Notes: generated by a model from the letters alone, not told the origin. Positions 35,441 to 45,212 are shown, counted from the first letter of the stretch. The stretch is DNA of 64,000 nt from Pseudomonadota bacterium (GCA_021819085.1 JAKASJ010000008.1:1-64000), one strand, 5' to 3'. Made by a program: numbers and translations.

Positions 35441-36050
35441 TGTCTCGCCGAGGGTTTTGCCTTGAGACAGAACCGGAGGAACTGTGACGTTCCCCGGTTT
35501 ACCGCCGGGCTTCATGCCGTCGCCGGGCGCAGGCATTACGGGGTTGTGCTGCGATGCCCCATCATCATCAGATGCTCCATGGGTTGCTGCATCGTGTTCT
35601 TCGTCCGCGCAGCTTGCGCGGGTGACGACCCGCGCACCAACGCGTGGTCGGCAGAAACGGGGCCGTACGAATATCTGCAAAGCGCATTGCCAGCTTCATT
35701 GGTTGACGGAAGTAGCGGATCGGTCAGTTGATTCGCGCCCCCTGCGATTGGCTCCTGTCTTTAGTTGTCAATTTGGGCAGAGCCCAGTTCGCACGTCAAC
35801 AGAATGAACTGATGCATTAAGCATATGGCCAACACCATATTGCTGTTTCAATTCGGCGATGCAGAAAAACTCCCTCGTTAATGATAACCGGAATGATTTG
35901 CAGATGGGCATGACGATTAGTGGATGCAGAGTGGTGATGAGCAGCCGGTTATGGCAAACGGCCGAATCGTTACGATGCTAGTTCCGTTTCCCGGTATCCG
36001 GGGTGTTGGGACCGTATCGTCCGCGGCGATCTGATTCCGATATACTAACA
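35441..36050. other. intergenic, probable decay of an upstream oxidoreductase gene
   Basis: Short frames here (for example minus strand 35441-35680) carry no convincing N-terminal oxidoreductase sequence. Part of the lost 5' end of the pseudogene may lie at 35441-35500. Bases 35780-35960 are AT-richer and likely hold the promoter for the sixA-like operon. Confidence 0.35.
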
Positions 36051-36548
36051 ATGATGAGGCTCATTCTGATTCGCCATGCACCGGCTGAAGAGCGCACAGG
36101 CACGAGGCGCGATTGCGAGCGGCGGCTCACCGTGCAAGGGCGCCGGCGCATGCACATGGCAGCAAGGGGACTGAAGGCTCTGGTACCGGATGTGAGCCTT
36201 GTCGCTGCAAGTCCGATGGTGCGGGCGCGTCAGACCGCGGAAATCGTGGCGCGTCAGTATGACGCGGCTGAAGTGATTAGCTTGCCGGCACTATCCCCGG
36301 GGAGCAACCCGCGTGCAATGCTGGCCTGGCTCAAGCAGCAGTCACCCGCTGCAACCGTGGTTGCGGTTGGGCACGAGCCCGATCTGGGAGTCATGGCGAG
36401 CCGGCTCCTTGCAAAACGCGGGAAGTCGTTCCTTTTATTCAAGAAGGGTGCTGCCTGCCTGATTGAGGTGGCTGGGGAGCCGGTGACCGGAGCCGGCAGG
36501 CTCGTCTGGCTGCTGACGCCGGCCGTGTTGCGCCAGATCGGGAGTTGA
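36051..36548 (+). CDS. sixA: SixA-type phosphohistidine phosphatase
   Basis: The 165-residue protein is a minimal histidine phosphatase: MMRLILIRHAPAEE (RHA replaces the common RHG), ASPMVRARQTAEI, and VVAVGHEPDLGVMASRLL with the second catalytic His. Length fits SixA, which removes phosphate from phosphohistidine on signalling proteins such as ArcB or PTS components. Two adjacent ATG codons (36051, 36054) are possible starts. It is followed after 3 bases by a CHAD gene and then ppx, so a polyphosphate-related role is likely here. Confidence 0.88.
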   Translation: MMRLILIRHAPAEERTGTRRDCERRLTVQGRRRMHMAARGLKALVPDVSLVAASPMVRARQTAEIVARQYDAAEVISLPALSPGSNPRAMLAWLKQQSPAATVVAVGHEPDLGVMASRLLAKRGKSFLLFKKGAACLIEVAGEPVTGAGRLVWLLTPAVLRQIGS

Positions 36549-36551
36549 GGC

Positions 36552-37493
36552 ATGCGTCCGGCCAATATCGATCTGCCCGCTGATGAGGTCGCACGCGAGC
36601 TTGTGCGCGGTTACCTGGATGCGGCGGCTACGGCGCGCGCGCAGATCGCTAACGGCGGACATCCCGAGGCTCTCCACGACCTGCGAGTGGCGTTGCGGCG
36701 CTTGCGTGTCAACTTAAGTGCCTATGCACCCTATGTTGCCGATACCATTCCGGACAGGTTCAGAAAACGCGTGCGCGATTTGGCGCGTGTCACCAACGTT
36801 GCGCGGGACGCCGAGGTTCAGATCGCTTGGGTGGATTCCCTCGGACACAAGGTCGGGGTCGTGGGGCGGCCAGGACGACGCTGGTTGCGGGCGCACCTGG
36901 CGGCACAGCGCAAAAACGCCTATCACACGATCCGCAGCGAAGCGCTTCCGGAGTTCGACCGGCTTTCCCGAAGACTGCGGCACGCTCTGGAGTCCAGGGC
37001 GGCTGCGCCTTCCAAGAAGTATGCGCGGCGCCGCATAAGATTTGCGCAGGCGGCAGGGCGGTGTCTGCGAGAGAATACCGCCAGGCTGTCTGCGGATCTG
37101 GGCCGAATCGGTTCGGTCGAAGACGAGGCCGAGGTGCACGCGGCGCGCATCGCCGCCAAGCGTCTGCGTTACCTCGTCGAGCCGCTGGTGACAGGGAAGA
37201 AGGCGGCCACCGTGCTCAAGCCATTGAAGACGCTTCAGGACCGTCTCGGGACTTTGCATGATCGGCACATGTTGGCACGGAATCTGGATCGGGCAATGAA
37301 GAGCGGCGCACCCGGCGACGTGCTTCCAAGCCTGTGTATGCTTGCGCTACGGAACCGGATCGAAGCCGATAGTTTGTATAAAGACATCGCCCGCAGCTAT
37401 CTCGCCGGACGCGCACCGGTGCTATTGCGACCGCTGCGGGATTTGGCCCGGAAGCTCACTGCGCGCAGCGTGCATTCGCCATCGCGCGCATGA
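36552..37493 (+). CDS. CHAD-domain protein
   Basis: The 313-residue helical protein contains the conserved His-rich CHAD pattern: ALHDLRVALRRLRVNL near residue 40-55, DLARVTNVARDAEV, VHAARIAAKRLRYLVEP around 195-211, and LQDRLGTLHDRHML. CHAD domains bind polyphosphate through these His and Arg/Lys residues and locate to polyphosphate granules. The protein is strongly basic. It sits between sixA and ppx, with ppk1 nearby, which supports a granule role. Confidence 0.92.
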   Translation: MRPANIDLPADEVARELVRGYLDAAATARAQIANGGHPEALHDLRVALRRLRVNLSAYAPYVADTIPDRFRKRVRDLARVTNVARDAEVQIAWVDSLGHKVGVVGRPGRRWLRAHLAAQRKNAYHTIRSEALPEFDRLSRRLRHALESRAAAPSKKYARRRIRFAQAAGRCLRENTARLSADLGRIGSVEDEAEVHAARIAAKRLRYLVEPLVTGKKAATVLKPLKTLQDRLGTLHDRHMLARNLDRAMKSGAPGDVLPSLCMLALRNRIEADSLYKDIARSYLAGRAPVLLRPLRDLARKLTARSVHSPSRA

Positions 37494-37557
37494 GGATGCA
37501 CGCGATGGCGCAATGCGCGGTCCGGCCCCTGGCCGTATATGCATCCGGAGGAATTGA

Positions 37558-39105
37558 ATGAAGCTGCGAAACCCATCTCCCATCCGCCATGATTATGTGC
37601 GCCCATCGCGCCATGGTCGGCGCCGGTCGCCGGATACGGTCGCAGCGCTGGATCTTGGTTCCAACAGTTTTCATATGATTGTGGCGCAGGTGGAGGACGG
37701 GCGTCTGCACGTGCTCGACAGGCTGCAGGAAATGGTCCGGCTAGCCGGCGGTCTCGATGCGCGCGATCGCCTCATGCCTGCCGCCCGTGCCCGGGCGCTT
37801 GCCTGTCTGGCCCGCTTTGGCCAGCGCCTGCGCGGCTTTCCGCGTGGCAGCGTGCGGGCGGTCGGAACCAACACGTTGCGGCGTATGCACAACGCGGGGG
37901 ATTTTCTGGCCGCCGCAGGGCGCGTGCTGGGTCATCCGATTGAAATTGTCGCCGGGCGCGAGGAAGCACGTCTGATCTACCAGGGCATGGCCCATGGCTG
38001 GCCGGACGACGGGCGTCCCAGGCTCGTCGTCGACATCGGGGGTGGCAGCACCGAGATCATCATCGGCCAGGGGTTAGACGCGATTACCATGGAGAGTCTG
38101 TATATCGGGTGCGTCAGCCTGAGCGAGTCCTATTTCAGGGGAGGCGTGCTTAGCGAGAAAGCCATGAACCGTGCGGAAACCGCCGCGCGCCAGGAACTGA
38201 GTCCGGTACAGGCCCAGTTCCGCCACGGTTGGGACACGGCAATCGGCACCTCCGGGACAATACGCGCCCTGCGTGCAGTACTCCGTGCGCAGGGCTGGAC
38301 AGACGGCACGATCACGCCTGCCGCGCTCGGCCGCCTGCGCGGCGCGCTGATCGCGGCGCGGCGCATCGAGCGTCTCAGGCTCCCGGGATTGAGCGCGGAC
38401 CGTGCATCGGTGTTCCCCGGAGGAGTCGCTATTCTGCTTGCCGTGTGCAAAACGCTCGGCATCAGGCGCATGCAGGTTGCCGATGGCGCTTTGCGTGAAG
38501 GCCTGCTTTACGATCTCGTCGGCCGTCTGCGACATGAGGATGTTCGCGAGCACACGGTGGCGATGCTTGCCCGCCGGTTCCATGCCGACGGCGCTCAGGC
38601 TGAGCGCGTAATGCATACTGCGAAACTCGGATTCAAACAGGTAGCGCGCGACTGGGGACTGACTGAAGAGGACGAGTGTCTTCTGACCTGGGCAGCACAA
38701 CTGCATGAGATCGGACTGGTCGTTGCGCACAGTCAGTACCACAAGCATGGTGCGTATCTTGTGGAAAAATCCGACCTTCCGGGATTTTCCTGGCAGAAAC
38801 AGCAGCAACTTGCGGCCATAATCCGCGGCCACCGGCGAAAATTCCCGACGGATGTATTCGAGGCATTGCCGTCGCCGCAGCGTTCTGCGGCCCGTAATCT
38901 GTGCGCCCTGCTGCGGCTGGCCGTCGTCCTGCACCGCTCGCGCAGCGGAAGCACACCTCGCGGCCTGCGTCTGCGGGCGGGAAAGCGTTTGTTGCAAGTA
39001 AAGTTTGCACGCGGCTGGCTGCGCCTTCACCCGCTGACCCAGGCGGATCTGAAGCAGGAAGCACTGTGGCTCAAGGCGGCCGGCATGAGGCTGGAGTTCA
39101 GCTAG
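37558..39105 (+). CDS. ppx: exopolyphosphatase (Ppx/GppA family)
   Basis: The 515-residue protein has the ASKHA-type phosphate motifs ALDLGSNSFHMIVAQ (about 31-45) and VVDIGGGSTEIIIG (about 158-171), the TNTLRRMHNA region, and a C-terminal HD-like domain (WAAQLHEIGLVVAHSQYHKHGAYL). It removes terminal phosphates from polyphosphate and may also act on pppGpp. The length matches E. coli Ppx. A GGAGG site precedes the ATG. The gene is 64 bases after the CHAD gene and converges with ppk1. Confidence 0.95.
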   Translation: MKLRNPSPIRHDYVRPSRHGRRRSPDTVAALDLGSNSFHMIVAQVEDGRLHVLDRLQEMVRLAGGLDARDRLMPAARARALACLARFGQRLRGFPRGSVRAVGTNTLRRMHNAGDFLAAAGRVLGHPIEIVAGREEARLIYQGMAHGWPDDGRPRLVVDIGGGSTEIIIGQGLDAITMESLYIGCVSLSESYFRGGVLSEKAMNRAETAARQELSPVQAQFRHGWDTAIGTSGTIRALRAVLRAQGWTDGTITPAALGRLRGALIAARRIERLRLPGLSADRASVFPGGVAILLAVCKTLGIRRMQVADGALREGLLYDLVGRLRHEDVREHTVAMLARRFHADGAQAERVMHTAKLGFKQVARDWGLTEEDECLLTWAAQLHEIGLVVAHSQYHKHGAYLVEKSDLPGFSWQKQQQLAAIIRGHRRKFPTDVFEALPSPQRSAARNLCALLRLAVVLHRSRSGSTPRGLRLRAGKRLLQVKFARGWLRLHPLTQADLKQEALWLKAAGMRLEFS

Positions 39106-39126
39106 GCTGGCGCTGCCCTTCTACGT

Positions 39127-41268
39127 CTAGCGTGTTTCGGACAGCTCCTGTACGAGTTTCGCCTGAGCCGACCAAGGCTCGGTGCCGTCGGGACTCAGAC
39201 GGTGATAGCTGCCGTCGGCGTCGAGGACCCAGGCGTGGGTATTGTCGCGCAGGTAATAGTTGAGCGATTCGCGCACCACGCGCTCGTGCAGTTTGCGGTT
39301 TTCCACCGGGAAGGCGACTTCGACGCGCCTGAAAAAATTGCGGTCCATCCAGTCTGCGCTTGCGCAGAAAACCTCTCCGCTGCCCGGTACGATTTCTGCA
39401 TCCGGCATTCTGCCAACACCGGTGGGGCCCCGCCCCCCATTGAGGAACCAATATACCCGGGTGTGTTCCAGAAACCGACCGATCACCGATCGGACGTGAA
39501 TGTTCTCAGAAACGCCCGCCAGGCCCGGACGCAGGCAGCAGATGCCGCGCACAATCAGATCGATACGCACTCCGGCGGAAGACGCATCGTACAGGGCCTG
39601 GATGATCTGAGGTTCCGTGAGCGCATTCAATTTGGCGACGATGCGCGCCGGGCGGCCCTGACGAGCATGTTCAGTTTCGCGCTCGATGCGGCGCATCAGC
39701 TCCATATGCAGTGTAAACGGGGACTGCAGAAGCTTGGCAAGCTTTGGCACGCGCCCGAGGCTGGTCAGTTGCCGGAACAGCTTGTTCACGTCTTCGCCGA
39801 TGGCGTCAGCGCAGGTGAATAGGCCGAAATCGGTATACAGGCGAGCGGTGCGGTCGTGGTAATTGCCTGTTCCGAGATGAACGTAATGGCGTAGGCGACC
39901 GCGTTCGCGCCGCACGACCAGAATCATCTTGGCATGGGTCTTATAGCCAACAACGCCGTAAACGACGTGCGCGCCAGCTTCCTGGAGCACGGTGGCGAGA
40001 CCGATATTCGCCTCCTCGTCAAAGCGCGCACGCAGCTCAATTACCACAGTGACTTCCTTGCCGGCGCGCGCGGCGTTCACCAGCGCATCAACCAGCGCAG
40101 ATTCCGGCCCGGTTCGATAGAGCGTCTGCTTTATGGCAAGCACCCTGGGGTCGGCCGCCGCCTGGCGCACGAAATCGATAACCGGCGCGAATGAGTCGAA
40201 GGGATGGTGGAGCAGGATATCGTCCTGCCGGATGGCGTCGAACAGGCTTTTGGCGCGCATCAGGCGGCGCGGCAGACGGGGGGTGAAGGACGGGTACTTG
40301 AGGTCCGGGCGATCGACCATATCGGTGACAGCCATCAGCCGATTGAGGTTCACCGGGCCGTTCACCTGGTACAGGTCCTGCGGTTCCAGCTCGAACTGAC
40401 GCAGCAGATAGCCGGCCATATCGGAAGGGCAGTTATCGGCGATTTCAAGCCGTACCGAGTCGCCATAGCGGCGCGCGGCCAGTTCGCCTTCGAGGGCGCG
40501 CAGCAGATCCTGCGCTTCTTCCTCGTCTACAAACAGCTCGGAATTGCGCGTGACGCGGAACTGGTAACACCCGGTGACGTCCATCCCCGGAAACAGGTCG
40601 CCGACATGGGCATGGATAATGGAGGTGAGAAAGATAAATGTATCCGGCCCGTTAGAGCACTCTTTCGGCAGTCTGATCACACGCGGAAGTGCGCGCGGAG
40701 CCTGCACGATGGCGATGCCACCGCGTCTGCCGAAGGCATCATTCCCCTGCAGGGTTACCAGGAAATTCAGGCTCTTGTTCAGGATGCGCGGAAACGGGTG
40801 TGCTGGATCGAGCCCCATGGGCGTGAGCATCGGCAACAGCTCATTCTCGAAATGACGCTTTACCCATTCAGTAGCGGCAGGGCCCCATTCCGTGCGCCGC
40901 AAAAAGCTAATGTTTTCACGCTCGAGTGCGGGAATGAGTTCATCGTTTAGCACCCGATACTGCTCGTCCACCAGGCGGTGTGTTTCCGTGCTGATCTGCT
41001 GCAGCAACCCCTGGGGATTGCGGTTGTCCGGGCCGGCATCCATCGAGCCCGAGGCGACCTGCTCCTGCAGGCGTGCCTTGCGTATCTCGAAAAATTCGTC
41101 GAGGTTGGTGCTGGAAATGCACAAAAAGCGCAGTCGCTCGAGCAGGGGCGTGTTCGCGTCTCTGGCTTGTTCCAGGACCCTGCCGTTGAATGCCAACAGA
41201 CCCAGTTCCCGATTGAGCAGGAGGGCGGATTGCGGTGCCGGTTCAACGGCGGATTCGGCCACACTCAT
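39127..41268 (-). CDS. ppk1: polyphosphate kinase 1
   Basis: The 713-residue enzyme polymerises the gamma-phosphate of ATP into polyphosphate. Visible features: the N-terminal NRELGLLAFNGRVLEQA, FFEIRKARLQ, LLHHPFDSFAPVIDFV, DPRVLAIKQTLYRTG, and the autophosphorylated His in GYKTHAKMILVVRRE, followed by LGTGNYHDRTARLYTDFG and IVRGICCLRPG. The ATG at 41268 starts the family sequence; a longer frame to 41334 adds 22 unconserved residues. It ends 21 bases from ppx on the other strand, so synthesis and breakdown genes converge. Confidence 0.97.
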   Translation of the reverse strand: MSVAESAVEPAPQSALLLNRELGLLAFNGRVLEQARDANTPLLERLRFLCISSTNLDEFFEIRKARLQEQVASGSMDAGPDNRNPQGLLQQISTETHRLVDEQYRVLNDELIPALERENISFLRRTEWGPAATEWVKRHFENELLPMLTPMGLDPAHPFPRILNKSLNFLVTLQGNDAFGRRGGIAIVQAPRALPRVIRLPKECSNGPDTFIFLTSIIHAHVGDLFPGMDVTGCYQFRVTRNSELFVDEEEAQDLLRALEGELAARRYGDSVRLEIADNCPSDMAGYLLRQFELEPQDLYQVNGPVNLNRLMAVTDMVDRPDLKYPSFTPRLPRRLMRAKSLFDAIRQDDILLHHPFDSFAPVIDFVRQAAADPRVLAIKQTLYRTGPESALVDALVNAARAGKEVTVVIELRARFDEEANIGLATVLQEAGAHVVYGVVGYKTHAKMILVVRRERGRLRHYVHLGTGNYHDRTARLYTDFGLFTCADAIGEDVNKLFRQLTSLGRVPKLAKLLQSPFTLHMELMRRIERETEHARQGRPARIVAKLNALTEPQIIQALYDASSAGVRIDLIVRGICCLRPGLAGVSENIHVRSVIGRFLEHTRVYWFLNGGRGPTGVGRMPDAEIVPGSGEVFCASADWMDRNFFRRVEVAFPVENRKLHERVVRESLNYYLRDNTHAWVLDADGSYHRLSPDGTEPWSAQAKLVQELSETR

Positions 41269-41582
41269 TTGATACTGCCTATATGAAGCACACAAATACC
41301 CATTCCAAATTATACCCTGCCAATGTGACGGCAATATTTCAGTATTTTGGCAACTGCGGGCCTCGGGTGTAGGTACCAGAACGGGAGGAGACCTGGATGC
41401 GTCCGCTGCGATCTCCGGTAAGCATCAGTTGCAGCAATAATCTGAAGCGATATTTCATAAATAGCATACATGTCGTTATTTATACATAATATTCCGTCGG
41501 CCACACAGAGTTCTTTATCCAGAATACGTGCCCGTCATCATGAGAAAAGACGCGCCTGTCCGGTGTGAATCGGAGTAGAATT
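41269..41582. other. AT-rich divergent intergenic region
   Basis: About 310 bases upstream of ppk1 and of the DUF3562 gene. Bases 41440-41500 are the most AT-rich stretch in the area and probably hold promoters in both directions. No Pho-box repeat was found. A short transcript ending at the terminator 41583-41602 is possible. Confidence 0.4.
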
Positions 41583-41602
41583 CCGCCCAGGGCGGTTTTT
41601 TT
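41583..41602 (+). terminator. intrinsic terminator or attenuator before the DUF3562 gene
   Basis: CCGCC (41583-41587), a three-base loop and GGCGG (41591-41595) are followed directly by seven T. It ends 37 bases before the DUF3562 ATG, with no visible gene upstream on this strand. It may end a small RNA or attenuate the DUF3562 message. Confidence 0.7.
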
Positions 41603-41638
41603 GGGCTGGTACCAGGAACTAAATAATCAGGAGGCGCT

Positions 41639-41869
41639 ATGCCAGAAAAGCTCTACCGGAATGAGACGGAACGTGCCGTTCATCAGGACCTGATCCACGC
41701 GCTTTCCCTCGAAAGCGGTCTGCCTGAAGGTAAAGTGGAGGCCCTTTACGAATCGGAACTCGCGAAACTCAAGAAGGGTGCAAAGGTCATGGAGTACCTG
41801 CCGGTGCTCATACGGCGCCGCATCAGGGAGACACTCAGGAACGAAGGTCTGCCGATTCACAACTCCTGA
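41639..41869 (+). CDS. DUF3562-family small protein
   Basis: The 76-residue protein (MPEKLYRNETERAVHQDLI, then EGKVEALYESELAKLKKGAKV, and YLPVLIRRRIRETLR) matches DUF3562, a family of short acidic/basic helical proteins with no known role. The pattern hints at a small three-helix bundle. An AGGAGG site lies just upstream of the ATG. A terminator-like hairpin lies 37 bases before the start, and the gene converges with phoU. Confidence 0.8.
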   Translation: MPEKLYRNETERAVHQDLIHALSLESGLPEGKVEALYESELAKLKKGAKVMEYLPVLIRRRIRETLRNEGLPIHNS

Positions 41870-41893
41870 GTCGGCTGTGCCCGCCGGACCGCG

Positions 41894-42613
41894 CTAGCTA
41901 TTTTTTCCTCCGAGGACTTCCTTCTCGATCTGTTCGAGGCTGATGTGGCGCACGTCCTTGCCCTTGACCAGATAGATGACGTATTCGCAGATGTTGCTTG
42001 CATGGTCACCGATGCGTTCCAGTGCCCGCGCCGCCCAGATGACATTCAGCATGCGGGTTATGGTTCGAGGATCCTCCATCATGAAGGTGATCATCTGGCG
42101 CATGACGCCGTCGTAATCCTGATCAACTTTGATGTCTTCCTGGGCAGAGTGTACCGCCGCGGTGGCGTCCAGGCGTGCAAACGCGTTCAAGGCATCGCGC
42201 AGCATCTGTTGCACGCGGTTGCCGAGTGCCTGGATTTCCATGTAGTTGTTTTTCGGCCGCTCTTCCTGTGCCAGACGGACCGCCATGCGTGCGATTTTCT
42301 CGGCCTCGTCGCCGATACGTTCCAGATCCGTTATCGTCTTGATCACCGCCACGACCAGGCGCAGATCGCTGGCTGCCGGCTGGCGCTTGGCAATAATCTG
42401 GTTGCATTCCTCATCGATCGACACTTCCATGCCGTTCACTTTGGTGTCGTCCACGATCACCGCCTCGCCCAGGTTTACGTCCCCCTTCACCAGAGACTCG
42501 ATGGCGCGCTCGATCTGCCGTTCGACCAGACCACCCATCTGTAGCACGCGGGTGCGGATGTCCTCCAGTTCTGCGTTGAACTGGCGGGAAATGTGTGTAT
42601 GAATCGGTTCCAT
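41894..42613 (-). CDS. phoU: phosphate-specific transport regulator PhoU
   Basis: The 239-residue protein contains two PhoU repeats of three helices each, with DTKVNGMEVSIDEECNQIIAKRQPAASDLR and RIGDEAEKIARMAVRLAQ in the first and ERIGDHASNICEYVIYLV in the second. E/D-x3-D/N residues bind metal. PhoU links the Pst transporter to PhoR so that PhoB is kept off when phosphate is high. It is the last gene of pstSCAB-phoU, 17 bases after pstB. Confidence 0.96.
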   Translation of the reverse strand: MEPIHTHISRQFNAELEDIRTRVLQMGGLVERQIERAIESLVKGDVNLGEAVIVDDTKVNGMEVSIDEECNQIIAKRQPAASDLRLVVAVIKTITDLERIGDEAEKIARMAVRLAQEERPKNNYMEIQALGNRVQQMLRDALNAFARLDATAAVHSAQEDIKVDQDYDGVMRQMITFMMEDPRTITRMLNVIWAARALERIGDHASNICEYVIYLVKGKDVRHISLEQIEKEVLGGKNS

Positions 42614-42630
42614 GGCCTGCGCTCCTTGGA

Positions 42631-43404
42631 TCAGCCGTAGCGGCCGGTAATGTAGTCTTCGGTCTGTTTCTGGCTAGGGTTCGTGAAAATGGCGTTCGTG
42701 TCACCGAATTCCACCATTTCTCCGAGATACATGAATGCCGTGTAATCGGACACGCGGGCCGCCTGCTGCATGTTGTGTGTGACGATTACGATTGTGTAAT
42801 TCTGCCTCAATTCATAAATCAGTTCTTCAATCTTTAGCGTCGAGATCGGGTCGAGGGCTGAAGCCGGTTCGTCCAGCAGCAGTACCTCCGGTTTGACTGC
42901 AATCGCGCGGGCAATGCACAGCCGCTGCTGCTGGCCTCCGGAAAGACGCATGCCGCTCTGTCTGAGCTTGTCCTTGACCTCGTCCCACAGCGCCGCCTGC
43001 CGCAATGCCGCCTCGACCCGGTCGTCCATGGCTCCCTTGCCCATGTGTTCGTGCAAACGTACGCCGAAGGCAATGTTCTCGTATATCGTCATCGGGAAAG
43101 GCGTGGGCTTCTGGAAGACCATGCCGACCCTGGAGCGCAGGCGGTGGAGGTCCTGGCGGCGATCGAGAATGTTCTGTTTGTCGAGCAGTACTTCCCCGGT
43201 CGCCACCTGATTCGGATAGAGGGCGTACATGCGGTTGAAGACCCGCAGCAGCGTTGACTTGCCGCAGCCGGAGGGGCCGATAAAGGCCGTGACCTCGCGT
43301 GTGGCAATGTCCAGGTTGATGTCCTTCAGCGCATGAAACTTGCCGTAGTGGAAATTCAGATTGCGGACGCTGATTTTCGGTTCCGGCGAAGCTGTGCCGC
43401 TCAT
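42631..43404 (-). CDS. pstB: phosphate ABC transporter ATP-binding protein
   Basis: The 257-residue ATPase has Walker [26 protein letters not shown] as signature, Walker [14 protein letters not shown], and a conserved His in [15 protein letters not shown]. The start [17 protein letters not shown] is typical of PstB. It powers high-affinity phosphate import with PstA and PstC. Its ATG directly abuts the pstA stop codon, indicating coupled translation. Confidence 0.97.
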   Translation of the reverse strand: MSGTASPEPKISVRNLNFHYGKFHALKDINLDIATREVTAFIGPSGCGKSTLLRVFNRMYALYPNQVATGEVLLDKQNILDRRQDLHRLRSRVGMVFQKPTPFPMTIYENIAFGVRLHEHMGKGAMDDRVEAALRQAALWDEVKDKLRQSGMRLSGGQQQRLCIARAIAVKPEVLLLDEPASALDPISTLKIEELIYELRQNYTIVIVTHNMQQAARVSDYTAFMYLGEMVEFGDTNAIFTNPSQKQTEDYITGRYG

Positions 43405-44244
43405 TTAATTGTTCCTTTGCCTGATGAGGAAACGGGAAAAAATGCTCAACCCGAGTACTGCAAGAGTGGCGACAAGCGCCCCGGCCCAGGCCAGGTGCTG
43501 CCATCCGCTGTAGGGACTCATGGCGAACTGGAAGATGGTGACTGGAACGTTGGCCATGGGCCTTGCGAGATTGGTGCTCCAGAACTGATCGTTAAGCGCC
43601 GTAAACAGCAGCGGCGCCGTTTCACCGCTGATGCGCGCTACCCCGAGCAGTACCCCGGTCAGGATTCCGGAGCGTGCCGCCCGGTAGGTGACTTGGAGCA
43701 CCACCCGCCAGTACGGTGATCCGAGGGCCATGGCCGCTTCGCGCATGGTAGACGGCACTAGGCGCAGCATTTCGTCGGTGGTGCGCACCACGACCGGCAG
43801 CAGCACGATGGCCAGCGCCAGCCCTCCGGCGAGACCGGAGAAATTTCCCATAGTTGTCACCACCACGGAATAGACGAACAGCCCGAGCACGATGGAGGGC
43901 GCGCTCAGGAGAATGTCGTTGAAAAAGCGCACGATCTCGCCGATGCGCTTGCGTCCGGCGAATTCAGCAAGGTAGGTGCCTGCCAGAACGCCGATGGGCG
44001 TGCCGACCACGATGCCGACGCCGATCATAATCAGGCTGCCCACGAACGCGTTTCTCAGCCCGCCGGGCGCGCCGGGCGGGGGCGTGTCCTGGGTAAAGAG
44101 ACGCAGGCCGAGGCTGTGATAGCCGTAGCGGGCGGTGGTATAGAGGATCCAGAAGAGCCAGAAAAGTCCCAGCAGGGTGGTGAGGACCGCCATGCCCAGG
44201 TTGAACACGTTGGTGACACGGCGTCTGAGGTAGCGCAGATCCAC
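43405..44244 (-). CDS. pstA: phosphate ABC transporter permease
   Basis: The 279-residue permease has six membrane helices and the EAA loop (MREAAMALGSPYWRVVLQVTYRAARSG, shortened here to the motif region MREAAMALG). A GTG at 44244, 11 bases after GGAG, is chosen as start; the frame continues upstream into pstC-antisense sequence with no homology. The last residues FLIRQRNN end just before pstB. It forms the channel with PstC. Confidence 0.93.
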   Translation of the reverse strand: MDLRYLRRRVTNVFNLGMAVLTTLLGLFWLFWILYTTARYGYHSLGLRLFTQDTPPPGAPGGLRNAFVGSLIMIGVGIVVGTPIGVLAGTYLAEFAGRKRIGEIVRFFNDILLSAPSIVLGLFVYSVVVTTMGNFSGLAGGLALAIVLLPVVVRTTDEMLRLVPSTMREAAMALGSPYWRVVLQVTYRAARSGILTGVLLGVARISGETAPLLFTALNDQFWSTNLARPMANVPVTIFQFAMSPYSGWQHLAWAGALVATLAVLGLSIFSRFLIRQRNN

Positions 44245-44258
44245 GATGCGGATGTCTC

Positions 44259-45212
44259 CTATGTGGTTTCGCCCTGGGCGCGCTCCAGCCGCATCAGGAG
44301 CAGCTTGGCCAGAACCAGGATGATGAAGGTAATGACAAACAGGATGAATCCCAGCGCAATCAGGGATGACTTGTACAAGGGCGAAAAGGCTTCGGTGAAC
44401 TCGTTGGCCAGTGCCGCAGCGATCGAATAGCCGGGATTCAGCAGCGAAGCGCTGACGCTGTGCGCATTGCCGATTACGAAGGTCACAGCCATCGTTTCTC
44501 CCAGAGCACGACCCAGTCCGAGGAATATGCCTCCGGAAACAGCGGTTCGCGTATAGGGCAGGACGACGTTGCGGACCACCTCCCATGTGGTTGCGCCGAC
44601 ACCGTAGGCGGACTCTTTCAGCAGCGGCGGTGTAAGCAGGAAAACCTCGCGCATAATGGCTGCGATGAAGGGAATTATCATGATGGCCAGAATGATTCCG
44701 GCTGTCAGCATGCCTATCCCGAACGGCGGTCCGCGGAACAGGGCGCCGATTCCCGGAATGGATCCAAGGTGGTCGTTGATCCACGGCTCGTAATTCGAGA
44801 ACCAGGGCGCGAACGCGAACAATCCCCACATTCCGAAAATGATGCTGGGAATGGCCGCAAGCAGTTCAATAGCAGCAGCGACCGGCTGGCGCAGCCAGCG
44901 TGGCGCGAGTTCGGTGATGAAAAGTGCGATGCCGAGGCTTACGGGTACCGCAATGACTACCGCAATCAGTGAACTGACAAGGGTTCCGTAGATCGGGATC
45001 AGCGCACCAAACTTATTGTTGGCCGGATCCCAGGCCTTGCTGATGAGGAAATGCCAGCCGAAGGTCTTGAAGGCGGCCCAGCCCTCATGCAGCAGGGCCA
45101 GGCAGATTGCCACCAGCAGCGTCAGGACCAGGTAGGCCAGAACGGCCGTCGTGCCCTTGAATAGCGGGTCCCACAGACGGGTCAACCTGGACGACATTGG
45201 CGGCTTCTCCAC
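44259..45212 (-). CDS. pstC: phosphate ABC transporter permease
   Basis: The 317-residue permease has six predicted membrane helices, the periplasmic loop ISKAWDPANNKFGALIPIYG that marks PstC, and an EAA-like loop (LLKESAYGVGATTWEVVRNV). A GTG start at 45212 is six bases after an AGGAG site; the ATG at 45197 is an alternative. It follows a stem-loop after pstS that may lower expression of the membrane genes relative to the binding protein. Confidence 0.95.
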   Translation of the reverse strand: MEKPPMSSRLTRLWDPLFKGTTAVLAYLVLTLLVAICLALLHEGWAAFKTFGWHFLISKAWDPANNKFGALIPIYGTLVSSLIAVVIAVPVSLGIALFITELAPRWLRQPVAAAIELLAAIPSIIFGMWGLFAFAPWFSNYEPWINDHLGSIPGIGALFRGPPFGIGMLTAGIILAIMIIPFIAAIMREVFLLTPPLLKESAYGVGATTWEVVRNVVLPYTRTAVSGGIFLGLGRALGETMAVTFVIGNAHSVSASLLNPGYSIAAALANEFTEAFSPLYKSSLIALGFILFVITFIILVLAKLLLMRLERAQGETT

